Origin: Montifringilla adamsi
Taxonomy: Eukaryota; Chordata; Aves; Passeriformes; Passeridae
DNA: 64,000 bases
Assembly: GCA_017590115.1 (NCBI GenBank)
Contig: JAGGNK010006448.1
Span: 7,488,099-7,552,098 of the forward strand
Direction: 5' to 3'
This document shows positions 1-12,690 of this stretch, piece after piece; positions within the stretch are counted from its first letter, which is position 1; every line of letters starts with the position of its first letter. Position numbers and translations under genes: made by a program. The notes below the pieces were generated by a model. The model was not told where the DNA came from and did no database searches. It worked only from the letters and a program-made list of their open reading frames with translations.

Positions 1-2243
1 GATAATTTTGTTTACGTGGTCACAGATTTACTTATCTGGTGCTACACATAACCTCAAATCCGATATTCAGTAAGTCATTTTCCTCTCCTGTTTTTTCAGC
101 TATGTCTGTTTCTGTTTCAAATGTCTCAAAAGGTAAGGCTTCAAGTAACATATTTTACTGGAAAATGCTTTACAAGGTCAAGTGGAAGGGGTGGAAAGTA
201 TATTCTCTTATTAACAAGCTGCCTTCTGCCATAGCTGATATATGAACAATGTTCAGGCATTTAATTGTTAAAGAGATTAAAATTCTTTGAGTTCCACATA
301 TAATCAGTCCAAATTGCAGATTTACAACCTTGTTGAATATTCCATCTACAAGGCTAAACTGGTACTTTTTATCTGCCACAGGGAGATGCTGCTTTTGTTA
401 ATGATAAGAAAATGCATTTGTAAACAATGTGAGACATTACTATCTCAAAGTCCAATTTTAGCCCCAAGTTGATTCAATATCCCCAGAGTAGCAAGAAGAA
501 TCAACATTTTTTTTACAAACAAAACTGGAGAAAAATGCAGTTAAATAATGATCAACACAGTATTTTTGTATAATAATAACAGTGCAGTAAAAATGCTTTT
601 GCAAAATAACTTCCTGGATTCCTCCTTCAGAATTTAGATTAATTCCTTGTATCATCATCATTTGCTAAATTTAGACTCAAATCTTTTATTTCTGTATCTA
701 ATTGCAACATATTTTCTGTCTTGTTCTGCTGATGTTAATATTCTTAAATATTTTAATTTCCTATTTTACATTTAACTGTTCCAATGACTGTGTTGGATTA
801 GTGTAAGTTTTAAGTGTATATTAAACCTACTTTTTGTTTATTTATAGACTATAATTACCTATTGAAAAACTGTACAAAGAGATATTGGAAAGTAGAGCTA
901 TCTGTATTACCTATTAATTGTGAGATATGGGAAACTCAGAGCACTTCCACTCCTTTCTACTTATCACCCCTTTAGGCAGCCAAAATTCCATGTCCCACAT
1001 GTACAAGTCAGTGATGAACTGAAATGTGATTCAGTTCAGTACTTTAAAATAAATTTCTGCACATTCAATCCTGATTTTTATAGAGCTCTCAAATGTTTCC
1101 AAAAACTTAGTAACAATGAGTCAACATATTAAGTAAAAAATTAAGACAAAAAAGAGATACATAAAATATTACGTAAAACTTAATTGCTTGAATTAATTTT
1201 TCCTAAACATATCACCAGTGAAGACATGATGCTATTGAAAAAAATATTCAGCATGTATGAAATCCTAAGTAGGAGTTTCTAGCTTTTACTTCAAAACGTA
1301 ATTTGAAAAGTGTAAATTGAAAGCAAAAAGTGAAATTTTTTAAAGAAAAGATTAAAATTTTATAATGATATACAAGAAACAATAACAATCTTATACAAAC
1401 ACATAAACAGTGCAAAGGACTTCTATTTATTAATGTACTGTCAAAGAATCAAAGAATACAAGGACTTAACATCAATAGCCTTAATCGTCCTACTTTAGTG
1501 AGTTTGGCAGAATTCTAGGTCTAGTATGTTACTGAAATACCATATTTTCTTGAGAATCTTCATGTCTTAGTTGCTGAAATACAGAAAAAGAACAAGCACA
1601 AACTCAAAAAGTTAATGCTGCAAAACAATTTAAAAAAAAGTTGGAGTCAAGGAAGACCCAGAAGATTGCAAGAATAGGACAAGTTAACAGTATCAGAGAT
1701 GAAGGTATTGTGCATTAAAAAAAAATATAAGGAGAAACTATGTATTGATCCTTTATGATCTTACTATTTTATTGTTTTAGAAAGATATATATTTTTGAGG
1801 ACAGATGGTTTAAGACAGAAACTAAGAAGTAGATTAGTAGAAACCAATCTGCCGTGAATATATTTTAAAAGTTTTAAATAATATACTTCCAGAAAACAGA
1901 GACACAATGTGGAGTTACTTCAGAAAATTAGTCAACCCATGATGCATTAAAGGTTTGCCCATTCTGCTTGTCAAACAAATAGAGGTAGTTAATAAACTTG
2001 TCAACATCAACTATGTGAAAACATAATTAGTTCCTGTGAACAAAATGTTACCAAATTAAATAGTTATATTTAGCTGGGTGTCTTAAGTTAATGTCTTAAT
2101 TATCCTGGAATATTACTCTCTCAGAAAATTGTTTCGTTTTGTAAATATAAATAGAAACGCTTTCAACACAGAAGCCACAGATTAGCTTTCTAACACTTGC
2201 AATATTATTTCAGTAATATGCTTTGCAAATAGGCATTAGATGT
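1..2243. other. AT-rich unique DNA, no gene seen
   Basis: No recognisable repeat, RNA gene or conserved coding frame is seen. Open frames reach only about 70 codons on either strand, resemble no protein family I know, and fit what chance gives in AT-rich DNA. Confidence 0.6.
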
Positions 2244-2803
2244 TGTTGTGATTTAAGCCCAGCTGGAAACTAAGCATGACACAGCCACTCACTCAATCCC
2301 CTCCTCTCTCCCCCCACCCTGTTTGAATGGGGAAGAGGATTGAAATAAAGCTTGTATGTTAAGATAAGAACAGTTTAATAACTGAAAATAAAGTCAAATA
2401 CAATAATAATGATAAATAATAATAGTACTAATAAGAAAAAGGAAAGAAACAAATAATAAAAAGGAACAAACAAGTGCTGCACTGTCCACCAACTGCTGAC
2501 TGATGCCAGTTCCCTCTACCTGAACACAAACTGGCCATGTTTCTCAGTAGCTCCCCTCTCAGTTTATAGGGCATGACCTTCTGTGGCATGAAATATCTCT
2601 TTGGACAGTTCAGGTCACCTGTCCCAGCTGTGCTCCCTCCAGTTTCTTGTGTGCAGCTCCTCACTGGCAGAGCATGCAACAAGGAAGGAGAAATAAAGTC
2701 CTTGACTTAGGATAAACACAGCTTAGCAAAAACAAAAATATCAGTACCATTCCCATCCCGAATCCAAAACACAGACAGCACTCTAACAACTACTGAGAAG
2801 AAA
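2244..2803 (-). mobile_element. Solo LTR of an avian ERVL-type retrovirus, 5' end truncated
   Basis: The block reads as a common avian LTR in reverse. The plus-strand left edge (near 2244) corresponds to the LTR 3' end. It is followed by the conserved pCCCAGCTGG-like segment, a C-rich stretch near 2300-2325, an (AAT)-rich tract at 2400-2450, and the U3 region up to about 2803. On the minus strand a TATAAA sits at 2563-2568 and an ATTAAA poly-A signal at 2374-2379, in the order expected of U3-R-U5. The first roughly 30 bases of the LTR 5' end, expected just right of 2803, are not recognisable. No internal gag or pol sequence lies on either side, so it is a solo LTR or a fragment. The family name is from memory of the consensus. 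Divergence suggests an old insertion. Confidence 0.75.
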
Positions 2804-3491
2804 GGTACCTCATGGTGCCAAGAAATTAGAGGATGCCTTCATGCAGAGAATGGAATCCCACTCCATGTATCTCATGTTGTGGTAGGCCCAGCTGTCTAGG
2901 TTTTGTGCAGTCTGTTGTCATTCTAATCCTGATGGGTGCTTGGACACCCAGTTCACCTACAAAATCTTAAGTTTGGCCTATATATAACTAATGAAGGTTA
3001 CACATGGGTCTATTTAAAGTACTTTAGTGTGTTAGAATAGGCAACATTTTAAAGAAGAGTTTCTGTATCTTACTGTCCTTCAACTTCCTTCCCTTGTAAG
3101 AGCTCACCAGAATGCTTACCAAGGGTAGGGTTCAGGCGCTAATAGAGAGGTCTTTTCTTTAGTTTTGGTGACCTCCAATGTTTCACCTGACCACACCAGG
3201 ATTAGATAAAAAGTCACGAGTCTGTCAGAAAACCAGTGTTGTATTTGTCAAACTTATATGAATATCCTTGACAACCCAAGAGACCTCAAATGACACTAAA
3301 CATCTACATGTGGACTGTTGAATCCTGCCCTAACTTTTAGTCTTAACTCTCTACTTCTTTACTGTGGTATAATAAAATCCTTGTGTAATTTATATTGATT
3401 TTGTATATGTACAAGGCCTAATATATGCAGCATGTTTTCATATTTTGAACTATTCAAAATGGAAACTTAGGACTATATGCTTTTTCTAATT
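2804..3491. other. Unique DNA, nothing recognised
   Basis: Mixed AT-rich sequence without an identifiable repeat or coding frame. Confidence 0.5.
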
Positions 3492-3534
3492 TTAATAATA
3501 ATAATAATAGTAATAATAGTAATAATAATAATAG
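3492..3534. repeat. (AAT)n microsatellite
   Basis: A run of AAT triplets with two AGT interruptions. The interruptions indicate an older, less mutable microsatellite. Confidence 0.9.
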
Positions 3535-6500
3535 CACTACAGCATTTTAAAACTAAATGTCTATTTTAATATTTTGAAATAAAGATATTTTAATATTAGA
3601 AGTTGTCTAGTACTATCTTTATTAAAATATTCAATTTTATCTAACTAAAATACAGGTAATTTTACCCTCAAGAGCATATTCCTAGCAATAAAAAGCCATA
3701 GAAAAATAAAGTGCAAAGAGCTTTTTAACTTCTAGAATACTGTGTGTTCTCTAGATAAATTAGTCTAAGAAACTTTTTTCTTGCATCTTAATAAGCAATG
3801 GGACATACAAAGCAAATAACCACAAGTAAGGAAAAAATCTCAACAAAACAAGAAACAGTACTTGTTTAATTTAAAGAAACAACTAATCAAATGACATGTG
3901 AAAAACACATACTAAATAATGCTATTGAGCAAGACAGTTAGAAATGTTCAATTTATTTCCATAAATGTAAAAGAAGAAAAAATCCAGATAAATAAACATG
4001 AAATCTGCTAAAGGCAAGTAAGATTAATAATTTTTATGGTAGAATTCATCCTTCCATTAATAACCAGTATCCTTTCAGGATTAAAAATATTTTATAGGGA
4101 CTGCAGACATACTACAATTAGATTTCAAAAAAGCGAACAACGGCAATTTCATTTCATAGGCCCCTTTTCAAATAAGATACTAATACATGCCAAACACAGC
4201 AAGAATGTCCCCAAGATATATAAGCACCCTCACACAATGATAGAGAATAACTGCTTCCTCACGCTCCTTCCACTTGAGAAGGTGGACTTTTATTCTGCCT
4301 TGAATATGCCACGCTAAAATCTGTAAGTAGTGGTAGCTGTCACGAATTGTTATCAGCTTTGTAGCGAAACATTTCAACCTTACAGTAAGCAGAATCAGGG
4401 ATGAACTGATTCTCAGGAGGCTGACTTTTCAGAGTTATTTGCACTGTACTCTGCCAGAAGAAAAAGAAATCAATCTCTTATTACTGTTACCCCTAGTAAT
4501 ACTTAGTAGAATGCAGTTTAGTCCATACTGTGATGTACTGTCATAAGTTTTCAGAGAACAGTCACAGCTTCTCAGGTTATAACAAACCCACTTATACTGT
4601 GGTGTAACAAAAAAACTAACTTTTTGCCTTTTAAAATAGCAGAAGGAAAAAAAAAGCCTTCAAAATTAAAAAACAAATCTGCAGATTAATCTGAAAAATT
4701 ATTTTGAATAAGCATGCCAAAAGGAAATTGAATTTTCATTGATTTGCCAGTCTTATCAGCCTGAATTGGTAATTAACTAGTGTCTGTAGCACACTTTCCT
4801 TGACAAAATTTTTCAGCTTCTTCGGAATTCTGGTTTAATTATAGAAATAAATATTTTTAAATTACAATACTTTTTACTTTTGAATTTTGCATTTTATATA
4901 CTCCAGAAATCCTTTTCTATGCCACTTCTTACATAATCATTCTTAGACATGTTTATCACATTTTAAGTTGATTTCTCATCCCATTAGCAACAATGGTTTT
5001 ATCCTAAAGTGGGCAAAGATGAGCAACAATTGTGTATTTCTGAACTTTAGTTATTATTGGTATTACTAATTTTTATGAGTAGAAAAATAATAAGAAATTA
5101 AAAGGGAAGTTTAGTCTTTCCATTTAAATCTCTTTTGATCAGGTTTCTCAGAGAAATCCCAAGTGTATTTAAACATTTAATACAAAGACTAAGGGAAGTA
5201 TCATGTCAGGAGCTGCTCTGAGAAACTGTGATAAGAGAGTGGTACTTTTGCAACTCAGAACCTTACTGTGATTAAAGCTAGTAAAGGTAGACTAAAAATG
5301 AAGAGTAAGTGTAGTTAACTTACCAACATGTGCCATGTCTAAGAGTTTTTCCAAACGATATTTTGTGTCATAAAAGTAAGTAGGGAGAGAACAGTAACTG
5401 AGAAAAAACCTGACTGCTGTATAAAACGTCAGGAATTTTATTCCTAAGGTGATTTTTTTTTTTCCTGGCAAAAACAATCCTGGCATAAACAGGAGCTGCA
5501 ATACATGCAAATAAGTCTGGACAACCAGGTGATCTGGTAAAACACACCAAGCTGTATGTTTATCCTACAATACAGAAGCAGCTTAAGATATCATTAAATC
5601 CCTGTAGTCAGTGAGGAAGAAATGGTCGTTTTTTACACTCAGCTCATTTTATTTTATTTTTTTTTACTTTTAGAGTTGCAGTACTTTTTTCTTACTTGAT
5701 CTTGTCTCTTGATTAATGTTCCTTGCTTAAGTAATTCTCAGGATTTTCTGCTTCCCAATTAAATTTCAGATTACCAAGATCAGTCTGATTTGTCCATAAT
5801 AAAGTAAAGGGGATTGTACAGAAAATTAATTAGAGACATTCAATTTTAAAACAAACAATATTTTATTCCAATTTATCCTGTGCTCACAACTTGCTGATAA
5901 AATTTCTTGAACCTTCACGAAAAAAAACCTGAGAGTAAGTAGTTCAAAAATTCTAAGACATAGACAAATTTCAGTGGCCACATCTGTGCATGCACAGATA
6001 TTTTCAAACAGGATGTTATTGAAGTCAGAGTTAAGTTCTATAAAACTTCTCAGGTAATTTCTTTTTGATTCTTTTATCAATCAGGCCAGCATGAGATCTT
6101 CAAACTAACTGCTTGGATGCCTTATACAGTGGGTATATTTGCCCCACACATGCCTACAACTTCAGTTGTGGGTGTGCACATCTCTAAAGTTACAAGTTTA
6201 GCATGATTTTTAGCTCTTCTGAATAAACTAAATTAAAACCAAACCAAACCAAATCCTCAGCCATCAGGCTTCTTTACCTGCTATGCCATGGGTCTGGGCT
6301 CTGTAGACATGCCCCAGGTGGGAAGCCAGCAATGAAAATAGAAACATGCAGGAAAACATGTTCTGTTAAAAGAGACAGTAATGTATTGGAGTAGACTGTC
6401 CACACCCTAAGTGTTCAAAGAGTCTTAAAGTGCCCTGATGGAGCTCATTGTGAGGCCTTCATACACTCCAGTATTAGTCGTGAAGTGAAATTCAATGTTT

Positions 6501-7099
6501 TATAACCTGAGGTGTCCAACTTATTGTAAATATCTACATTTGAGCTGATTCATCTGGCTTTTTTTAATAAACAGAGAAAGTCTGAAGTATGATCCTGTTG
6601 CTTAAACAAAATGTTTTGTGCCATTTGAGACATCCTAGAAGATTCCAGAGTTTCTTTCTGGTTCTGAAAGGCATGAGACCTCTGTAAGAGCTGTGATTGC
6701 TCCCTTCTATGTGCAGATGTATGTGGTAACATACAGAATTGGAACTTGTACTGCACATTACTGAAGCCTGCTAACTCCTGTTCTATCTAATTGGGCAAAA
6801 GGTATGATTTTTTTAATCATGGCTCTAAGTGTTTATTTTCCATAAGAAATTAAAATATTTACCCTCAGGTGGCCAGTCTATGACATGGAGACATGCCTGG
6901 AATTTCTTCAATTACTTCACTCACCCTGTCTTTGTAATTGCAGAGTTCGAGATGTCAGGTAAAAATTTTAATTCTATTTCCCTGGTGTTCTTGTCTTAAA
7001 TAATTTTGGTAGCTATTCTCAGCACAAAACTGCCATGCTTTAAATTATCCTGTCTTATTATGCATCTTATAGGCAGCCTGCATGCTTAAATGCAAATTC
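3535..7099. other. Unique AT-rich DNA, no gene seen
   Basis: Open frames (for example 93 codons at 4036-4317, plus) show no domain, signal peptide or codon pattern that suggests a gene. A T-run lies at about 5453-5463. No CR1 or LTR segment is recognised. Confidence 0.55.
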
Positions 7100-7215
7100 A
7101 CGTGCAAATTCAAATCTCAGTATCAAGATATGTACTTGTAGATGTAGTATCTTGTAGATATTGTAGTATCTCTTTCTATTGTACTTGTATATATTGTAGT
7201 ATCTTGGAGATATCT
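7100..7215. repeat. Imperfect tandem repeat, TAGTATCTTG-like unit
   Basis: Variants of a unit containing TGTAGTATCTTG and GTACTTGTA recur three to four times over about 115 bases with irregular spacing. The repeat feeds the first part of a 164-codon open frame (7090-7584, plus). That frame is therefore partly repeat-derived and is not called a gene. Confidence 0.6.
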
Positions 7216-8142
7216 TTTGGTCCAGACTTAAGTGGTAGAACAAAGCCTTTACCCTGTACAAGCCTCACACTGTTGCCTGACATTGCCACTTCTGAAAGGC
7301 AAGACGTGAGCACTGGACTCCCTAAGAGTTCATTTTGTCTCACTGTGTCTGACTGCCTTAAATGCTACTTTCACCACCAATACAAATCATACCTTGAAAC
7401 ATCAGCTGGATGCTGTACAGTTGTTCCTAGGTGCTGCATTAGGTTGGATTTCAGACATCCCATGAACATTGCTGAAACGCATTCCACTTGTCATGAACTC
7501 TGGAGATGGGTCAAAGTGGACCAGGAACCAGGTGTCCACCAATTCTTTTTATTCATACTGTCTCTATGTGTCTGTATTTTCTAAATTGCTGTAGAGATTT
7601 TAGCCCCTCTGGGGCTGGAAACCTTGTAAAAACATTTTCTCTTTGAGGTATAGTGTATAACTTGTGCCAAGCTGAGACAGAAATACAAGGAGAAAGTTGC
7701 TTCTACCAGTATGTTGCCACTTCAGAAACCCTGAAGTGTAGCTTGATTTAGGTCCATCTATACTAAAATGCAGTAAACATTAAGAAGGTAGATTTAGCTT
7801 TTTTATTATTTTATTTTTTTACTTGAAGCAGGTTGCATTTATTCTAGTGGTTCAGATAAAGGTGAAGATGAAAACAAGAAGTGATTTAAGAAAATAGTTC
7901 AAAAAATTACCTGTATAATAAATAGAATTCCAAAAGTATTTGTTTAGGTCTGAATTCTTAGAGATCAGAAAAGGCATCTGTAACAATAAATAAAGAGCTA
8001 AGAAACATTTAAAAGTTTTACTCCTTTCTCAATCAATACTCTTTTTAAAATAAATCCAAATAACTAAATAAGGGAATATTTTTTTCTGCTTACCTTCACG
8101 TACTGAATGTCTTATTCAGACAACACATTGGTAGTTAACAGA
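7216..8142. other. Unique DNA, no supported gene
   Basis: Contains the rest of the 164-codon plus-strand frame ending at 7584. Its product is Cys- and Ser-rich, shows no recognised domain and has no clear splice context. Nothing else is recognised. Confidence 0.5.
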
Positions 8143-8168
8143 TTCAGATATCAATATTCATATCTGAA
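8143..8168. repeat. Short inverted repeat, 9-bp arms
   Basis: TTCAGATAT at 8143-8151 pairs with ATATCTGAA at 8160-8168 across an 8-base loop. It is short enough to be chance. Confidence 0.5.
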
Positions 8169-8800
8169 GAGGCAAAGCAAGTTATAGAACATTAACCAGG
8201 GAAAGCTTTAGAATTTGACCCAGCGGAAATAATTTCTCAAATAAAAGTCAAAATATTTGTTGCTGAATTGCCAAATACTTTTAGTTGTGGGATTTCAAAG
8301 TTATCTGGAGCTGCTAGTCCACAACTAATTAGTTCCTGCAGGGAAAAGAGCACAGTTTACTTCTGCCAAATACAGTATTCCTGCAGCATCTGATAGTATT
8401 GATATTACCAATTACATCCCATTCTAACACACTTGTAATTCACCCATATGTCCAGTAGGCTGCTGTTATACTTGCCCAAATCAATAATTAATCAGGATTG
8501 CATCATTTTCAATAAAGTTCTCTTGCTTTTCCAATCAGAAAGAAGTAAAGTTATGTCAAAGTGTATTCTACAGAGTATTCTTTGAAATGACCCAAAAAAT
8601 GTTCAGATTCTCTTGACAGAAGTGTTTCTCTCTCTGTTTTTAACACTCTCTATACACTGTTTTTCCTACTATGTCTGAGGTTAGGGATTCCTCTGCAGAA
8701 CAGATTATGTTTTGACATTTGCAATACTGCAATCAGTCTGCATCTCATCAAATAACAAGTGATTGTGTATTAGTCATGTTCAAAGAAGATCAAAATAATT

Positions 8801-9032
8801 GGTGAAGGGTCTGGTGTACAGGTTTCAGGTGGAGGAGGGAGGTTGGTTTTTTAATCTGGACAAAAGGATGCTCAGGGGGGATCTTATCACTCCGTACCAC
8901 TACCTGAAAGGAGGCTGTAGCAAGGTGGGGGGCAGTCTGTTCTCCCAGTGACAGAATGAGAGGAAATTATTTCAGGATATCTATTCCGAACCAAATTAAC
9001 TGTACTATTCTATTCTACTCTAGAGTTCTGTG
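8801..9032 (+). mobile_element. CR1 LINE 3' fragment with internal deletion
   Basis: The sequence follows the coding 3' end of CR1 ORF2. GGTGAAGGGTCTGG at 8801 is followed by the block encoding the LRGDL-like motif (CTCAGGGGGGATCTTATCACT) and ACTACCTGAAAGGAGG with its downstream GGTGGGGGGCAG. Most of the remaining 3' region is missing. It resumes near the 3' terminus as repeated ATTCTATTCT-like units around 9005-9032. It is one of only two CR1 copies on the plus strand in the window. Confidence 0.85.
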
Positions 9033-9226
9033 ATTTTATTATTCTAAAATCTCAAAAATCTGAGTAAAATCACATTATTATATCAGAATTTACAAAGTAT
9101 CTTTAATATTACCCCTTAAAAGTAATAAAGTAACTTTTTTGCTTTATCCAGAGTAAATCCAAGGCCCATATGCTTATGATGGAGCTCAAAGCTCAGACTC
9201 AAAAAAAAATTCATGGTCAAAAAGAA

Positions 9227-9262
9227 GGTTCATCTCTATTCTGAGGTTCATCTCTATTCTAA
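9227..9262. repeat. Two-copy tandem duplication, 18-bp period
   Basis: GGTTCATCTCTATTCT occurs at 9227 and again at 9245 without change, separated by GA. It looks like a recent slippage-type duplication. Confidence 0.85.
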
Positions 9263-10100
9263 GCATAAAATTCTGATCATCCCACCCACTGTGATGTAAA
9301 GAGAGCAACTAGCGCACTTCATTTTGTTGCTTAACATCCAAATGTAGATTCTGTATCTGTTACTTATTCCTCTGTAAACAAATATATTTTAAAATATTTT
9401 ATCTTAAATTGAAAACTTGAATATGTAAGACTAGAGGTAAAGAAAGGTTAAATCCTATGAATGTTTTTAAAAAATGAAGTATTTTTACCTCTATTTATTT
9501 TTATGATCATAGTAGTGATTTCATTTAAAGTTTCATAAGTTAAACTTGGCTTACTGAATTCATGAAGATAAAGTAGCAGTTCCACACTTCACCTTAAATG
9601 TTTTCTACTAAACATTACAGTTCTTTCAGCATCATTTTTTGTAGAATAGCCTGAACTCCAGAACAATTCCCTGAAACATGTCTTTTTTTATCTGGTAATG
9701 CTGAAAAATCTTGTGTTTTCATTTGTTCATGAGTATGTGTGTACAGCTGTCTACATTTAAAAAAGATCAGAATTTCAAGCTTTAGCATTTCTTTTTGTTC
9801 TATGACAATTGGGAATTTGAATGTAAGAATAACATTTTACATTGGTAGATACAAAGTTTTTTAACAAAGGTGCCAAGGATGACTAAATCAAGTAAAATCA
9901 GAGTGAAATCTTGCAGTTTGAGTGATGCATAGCTATAGATGAGATGTTTATATAAAATTGCATCAGTTATTTTAATAGGGCAAGGCAATATTCAGAGTAG
10001 ATGTCACTTTCTGAAGTTTTGCACAGCAAAAAAAGTTTGCAGAATTCTAAAACTGGTGTAGAGACATTCAGTCTTATAAAAAGTGACTGGTTGGTGGTTG
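9263..10100. other. Unique DNA, nothing recognised
   Basis: AT-rich, with open frames of about 60 codons only. Confidence 0.5.
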
Positions 10101-10257
10101 GTTCCTCTTTTTTTTTTTTTCAGTTTTAAACTGTTTGTATCTCAACCCACAAGTTTTCTCACTTTTACCCATCTGATTCTCCCTCTATCTCACTGTGGGT
10201 GGTACTGAGGGAGCACTTGTGTGGTGCTGAGTTGCTGGCCGAGGTTGCACCACTGCG
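10101..10257 (+). mobile_element. 3' end (R-U5) of the ERVL-type LTR seen at 2244-2803
   Basis: After a T-run at 10108-10120 comes the R/U5 part of the same LTR family: TTTTAAACTG, then ATCTCAACCCACAAGTTTTC, a C-rich tract, GTGTGGTGCTGAGTTGCTGG and a decayed terminus near ACCACTGCG. The U3 and promoter part is absent, so this is a 5'-truncated LTR remnant. It is on the opposite strand to the copy at 2244. Confidence 0.75.
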
Positions 10258-11452
10258 TGTGCAAAGTGAAGTGAATATATTGATTACTCCCCAGATCAAT
10301 AACATTTAGCATTTAGATTTAAGGGTCAGTAACATGAGTTAGAACAAGGGAAGTTAACAACAAGCATGAGTGTGTTGAAATGGCCAGCTCAAATACTTCT
10401 TTGCAATGAGTAAGCACAATCTGCTTTCATTGCCAAAGACAGCTACCTGTAAATAACATTGAGAGTCTCATCCTTTTGATGCCAGATGCATATTATTAGC
10501 ATTCACACAGCAGCATAAATAAATTATTTTGTTTCAATTTCTCAAACAGTTCAAAAGCTATGTAGCATGTACATATCTTTTTTAGTCTTTGAACTTTTTT
10601 GAAAGCTATTTTACACTGTCATTATCTTTCCCTGTCAAAACTGTCAAGTTGCATTAAAAATGAAAGAGCACACTTCCTTAGAAATTAGGTACTTGTTGTT
10701 ATGAAAAGGGAACAACTAGACCTTAGTAATGGGTCAGCGAGAGCATTAGCAGAGTGTTTTCAGATATGGAAATGTACAGAATATTTGTTATGATCTTTTC
10801 AGACTTCATATTATTGATTGAGATCACAAAACAAGAAATACAGAAATGTAATAAAAGTAAGAAAAAAATCATATCTGCAGCTGAAGTTTTAAAAGAAAGC
10901 AAATTGGTTAACCAGCTAAGGTCACCACCTATGTATCTGTATTTGATGAAATGCTAAATTAGCTTTCAGTTGTGAACCATCTGAGTAAATATTTTTTCCA
11001 TTTCTTCGCTATTGAAGTTCCCCTACATTATTAGCAGAAAGAAGAGACGTGATTGAGAGCTTGAAGGAGGAAATTTTTTTTTTCTTTTCCTGTGTATAGC
11101 TAGAAAAACCATGGAAGGTACATAGAGTTATTTGGTGTAGCATGTTATAAAATAAGGTATAACAGAAAAAATTGAAGAGCATGTCTCTATATTGCTTTGC
11201 CTTTTTAGACAATGGAGTCTAGATCGTCCTTTAGCAGGTGTCAAATATGCAAAATTTTTATCTGAAGCATAGCTTTTATTCCATTTTAGACTCACGGAAA
11301 GACAAGTAATTGATCATATAAATAATTAATTTCTGGTCTTCTTTTTGTCTCAACAGTAAACAATTAATGACTCAGGCTGCTCTTTTAAAATAGGTCATGA
11401 GCAAACTAAGTGTTTTACATATGGTGTGTATTAAGGAGTATGTTATATGTTG
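10258..11452. other. Unique AT-rich DNA
   Basis: No repeat or gene is recognised. Open frames are 67 codons or fewer. Confidence 0.5.
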
Positions 11453-11478
11453 ATATATGTATGTAGACATACATATAT
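11453..11478. repeat. Near-perfect palindrome, 12-bp arms
   Basis: ATATATGTATGT at 11453-11464 is the exact reverse complement of 11467-11478, with AG between. It lies in a TA/TG-rich stretch, where such palindromes arise readily by slippage. Confidence 0.8.
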
Positions 11479-11562
11479 AATGTATTATACAATGTGTTTT
11501 ATAAATATTTACATACACACCTATATGCTATTGTGCAAACCATAACTACAATGAGAGTAATG

Positions 11563-11612
11563 TCACAGAATCATTGAAGTTGGGAAGCACCTTTAAGATC
11601 ATGGAAATAAGA
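11563..11612 (-). mobile_element. CR1 3'-tail fragment
   Basis: CACAGAATCATTGAAGTTGG followed by ACCTTTAAGATCAT is the reverse complement of the terminal CR1 sequence. Only about 50 bases remain, so it is a severely 5'-truncated insertion. Confidence 0.75.
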
Positions 11613-12439
11613 GGAAACCACATCATGTTATTAAAATTTAAAAGGAGATTCTGCTCTGTTTTTCAATCCAGATATGAGAAAAAGAAATGGGAGTTATTCT
11701 TTTCAGAGCTGTAGCTGAGCTAATGCAACATATTCACCCATATTAAGCCTTTATTTGCAAGGTGAAAATGTTCCTGTGGCAGGCAGTATAAAATACATTG
11801 GGCATCTGCAGGGGTGGAGTGGAGCTGTTGTCATTCACTGTGTGATTATACTGAGTAAAGAACGACTCTTTCAAATCTGCCATGTATTCCTCCTTGAAGT
11901 TCTGACATGCATAACCCTAGGATGATGGATAATACATTGGCTATGGTTGACTACATTAACGGGGCAAGAAACTCCAAGACAAATTTCAAAAGTGCTTCTC
12001 CAATCAGTCTCCTGAGACAAGATACTCTTCTGAAATTCCATCTTTATCTCCCATTTTTTAACAAAATTATTTCATGTTTGCATATTAAACTGCCAGCATC
12101 CCAAAACCATAATTCCAGATAGAACAATTAACAGATTACAGGCATGTAAAATATATTTCTTCTGCATTTTTCTGCCACAAATAATAAAAAGTAAGTATTT
12201 TATAAACTTGCAAGTCACTGCTCGTGTCACTTCCCTGAAGGAGCGTTTGCAGACCTGTATATATGCAATAAGCTCAGAGCTGTTGGAAAATTGATAGGAA
12301 ATTCTCTGAAGACTTCAGACCCTAAAGGAATTTGATTTCAAGAGCAAGTATTGTGTGTCTCCCTGTGACAGTGGTGGTCATAATGGAGCCTCAAAGCAGA
12401 TTTTGGGGAAGACAGATAACACAATACCCAAGGTACAAC
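11613..12439. other. Unique DNA, nothing recognised
   Basis: No repeat family or conserved coding frame is seen. Confidence 0.5.
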
Positions 12440-12690
12440 AGGAGCAGTGAGCCTACCTAACCATAATGCTGGTCAAGGTCTGACTCAAGTCACACATGGA
12501 AGAAACTATCATCATTATTGCTATGCAAATATGACTATAAATTAATTGTCTTATTCCATAAAGAGTAGACAGCTGAGAGCCCACTGAGCTTTCCTGCACA
12601 GCTCCAGGCTGCATGCCAGCATCTCTCTCTGAGCAGGGACACCTCTCAAGGTTACCCTCTGAGGAGACACATTTTAGGAACAAGCTATAG
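12440..12690 (+). mobile_element. Probable avian LTR fragment with octamer and TATA-like motifs
   Basis: An octamer ATGCAAAT at 12523-12530 and a TATAAAT at 12536-12542 are followed by GC-richer sequence (12565-12670) containing GCTCCAGGCTGCATGCCAGC and a CTCTGAGGAGAC-like end. That arrangement of U3 promoter motifs then U5-like sequence resembles a passerine LTR. I recognise the style rather than a named consensus, and neither terminus is defined. A unique enhancer or promoter is the alternative. Confidence 0.4.

Noticed and set aside
6944..6958. 15-base microexon candidate between TTGTAATTGCAG and GTAAAA
   Set aside because: Splice-like sites this close together are common by chance, and no neighbouring exon supports it.
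7090..7584. 164-codon plus-strand open frame
   Set aside because: It begins in an imperfect tandem repeat, encodes no recognised domain, and has no clear promoter or splice context.
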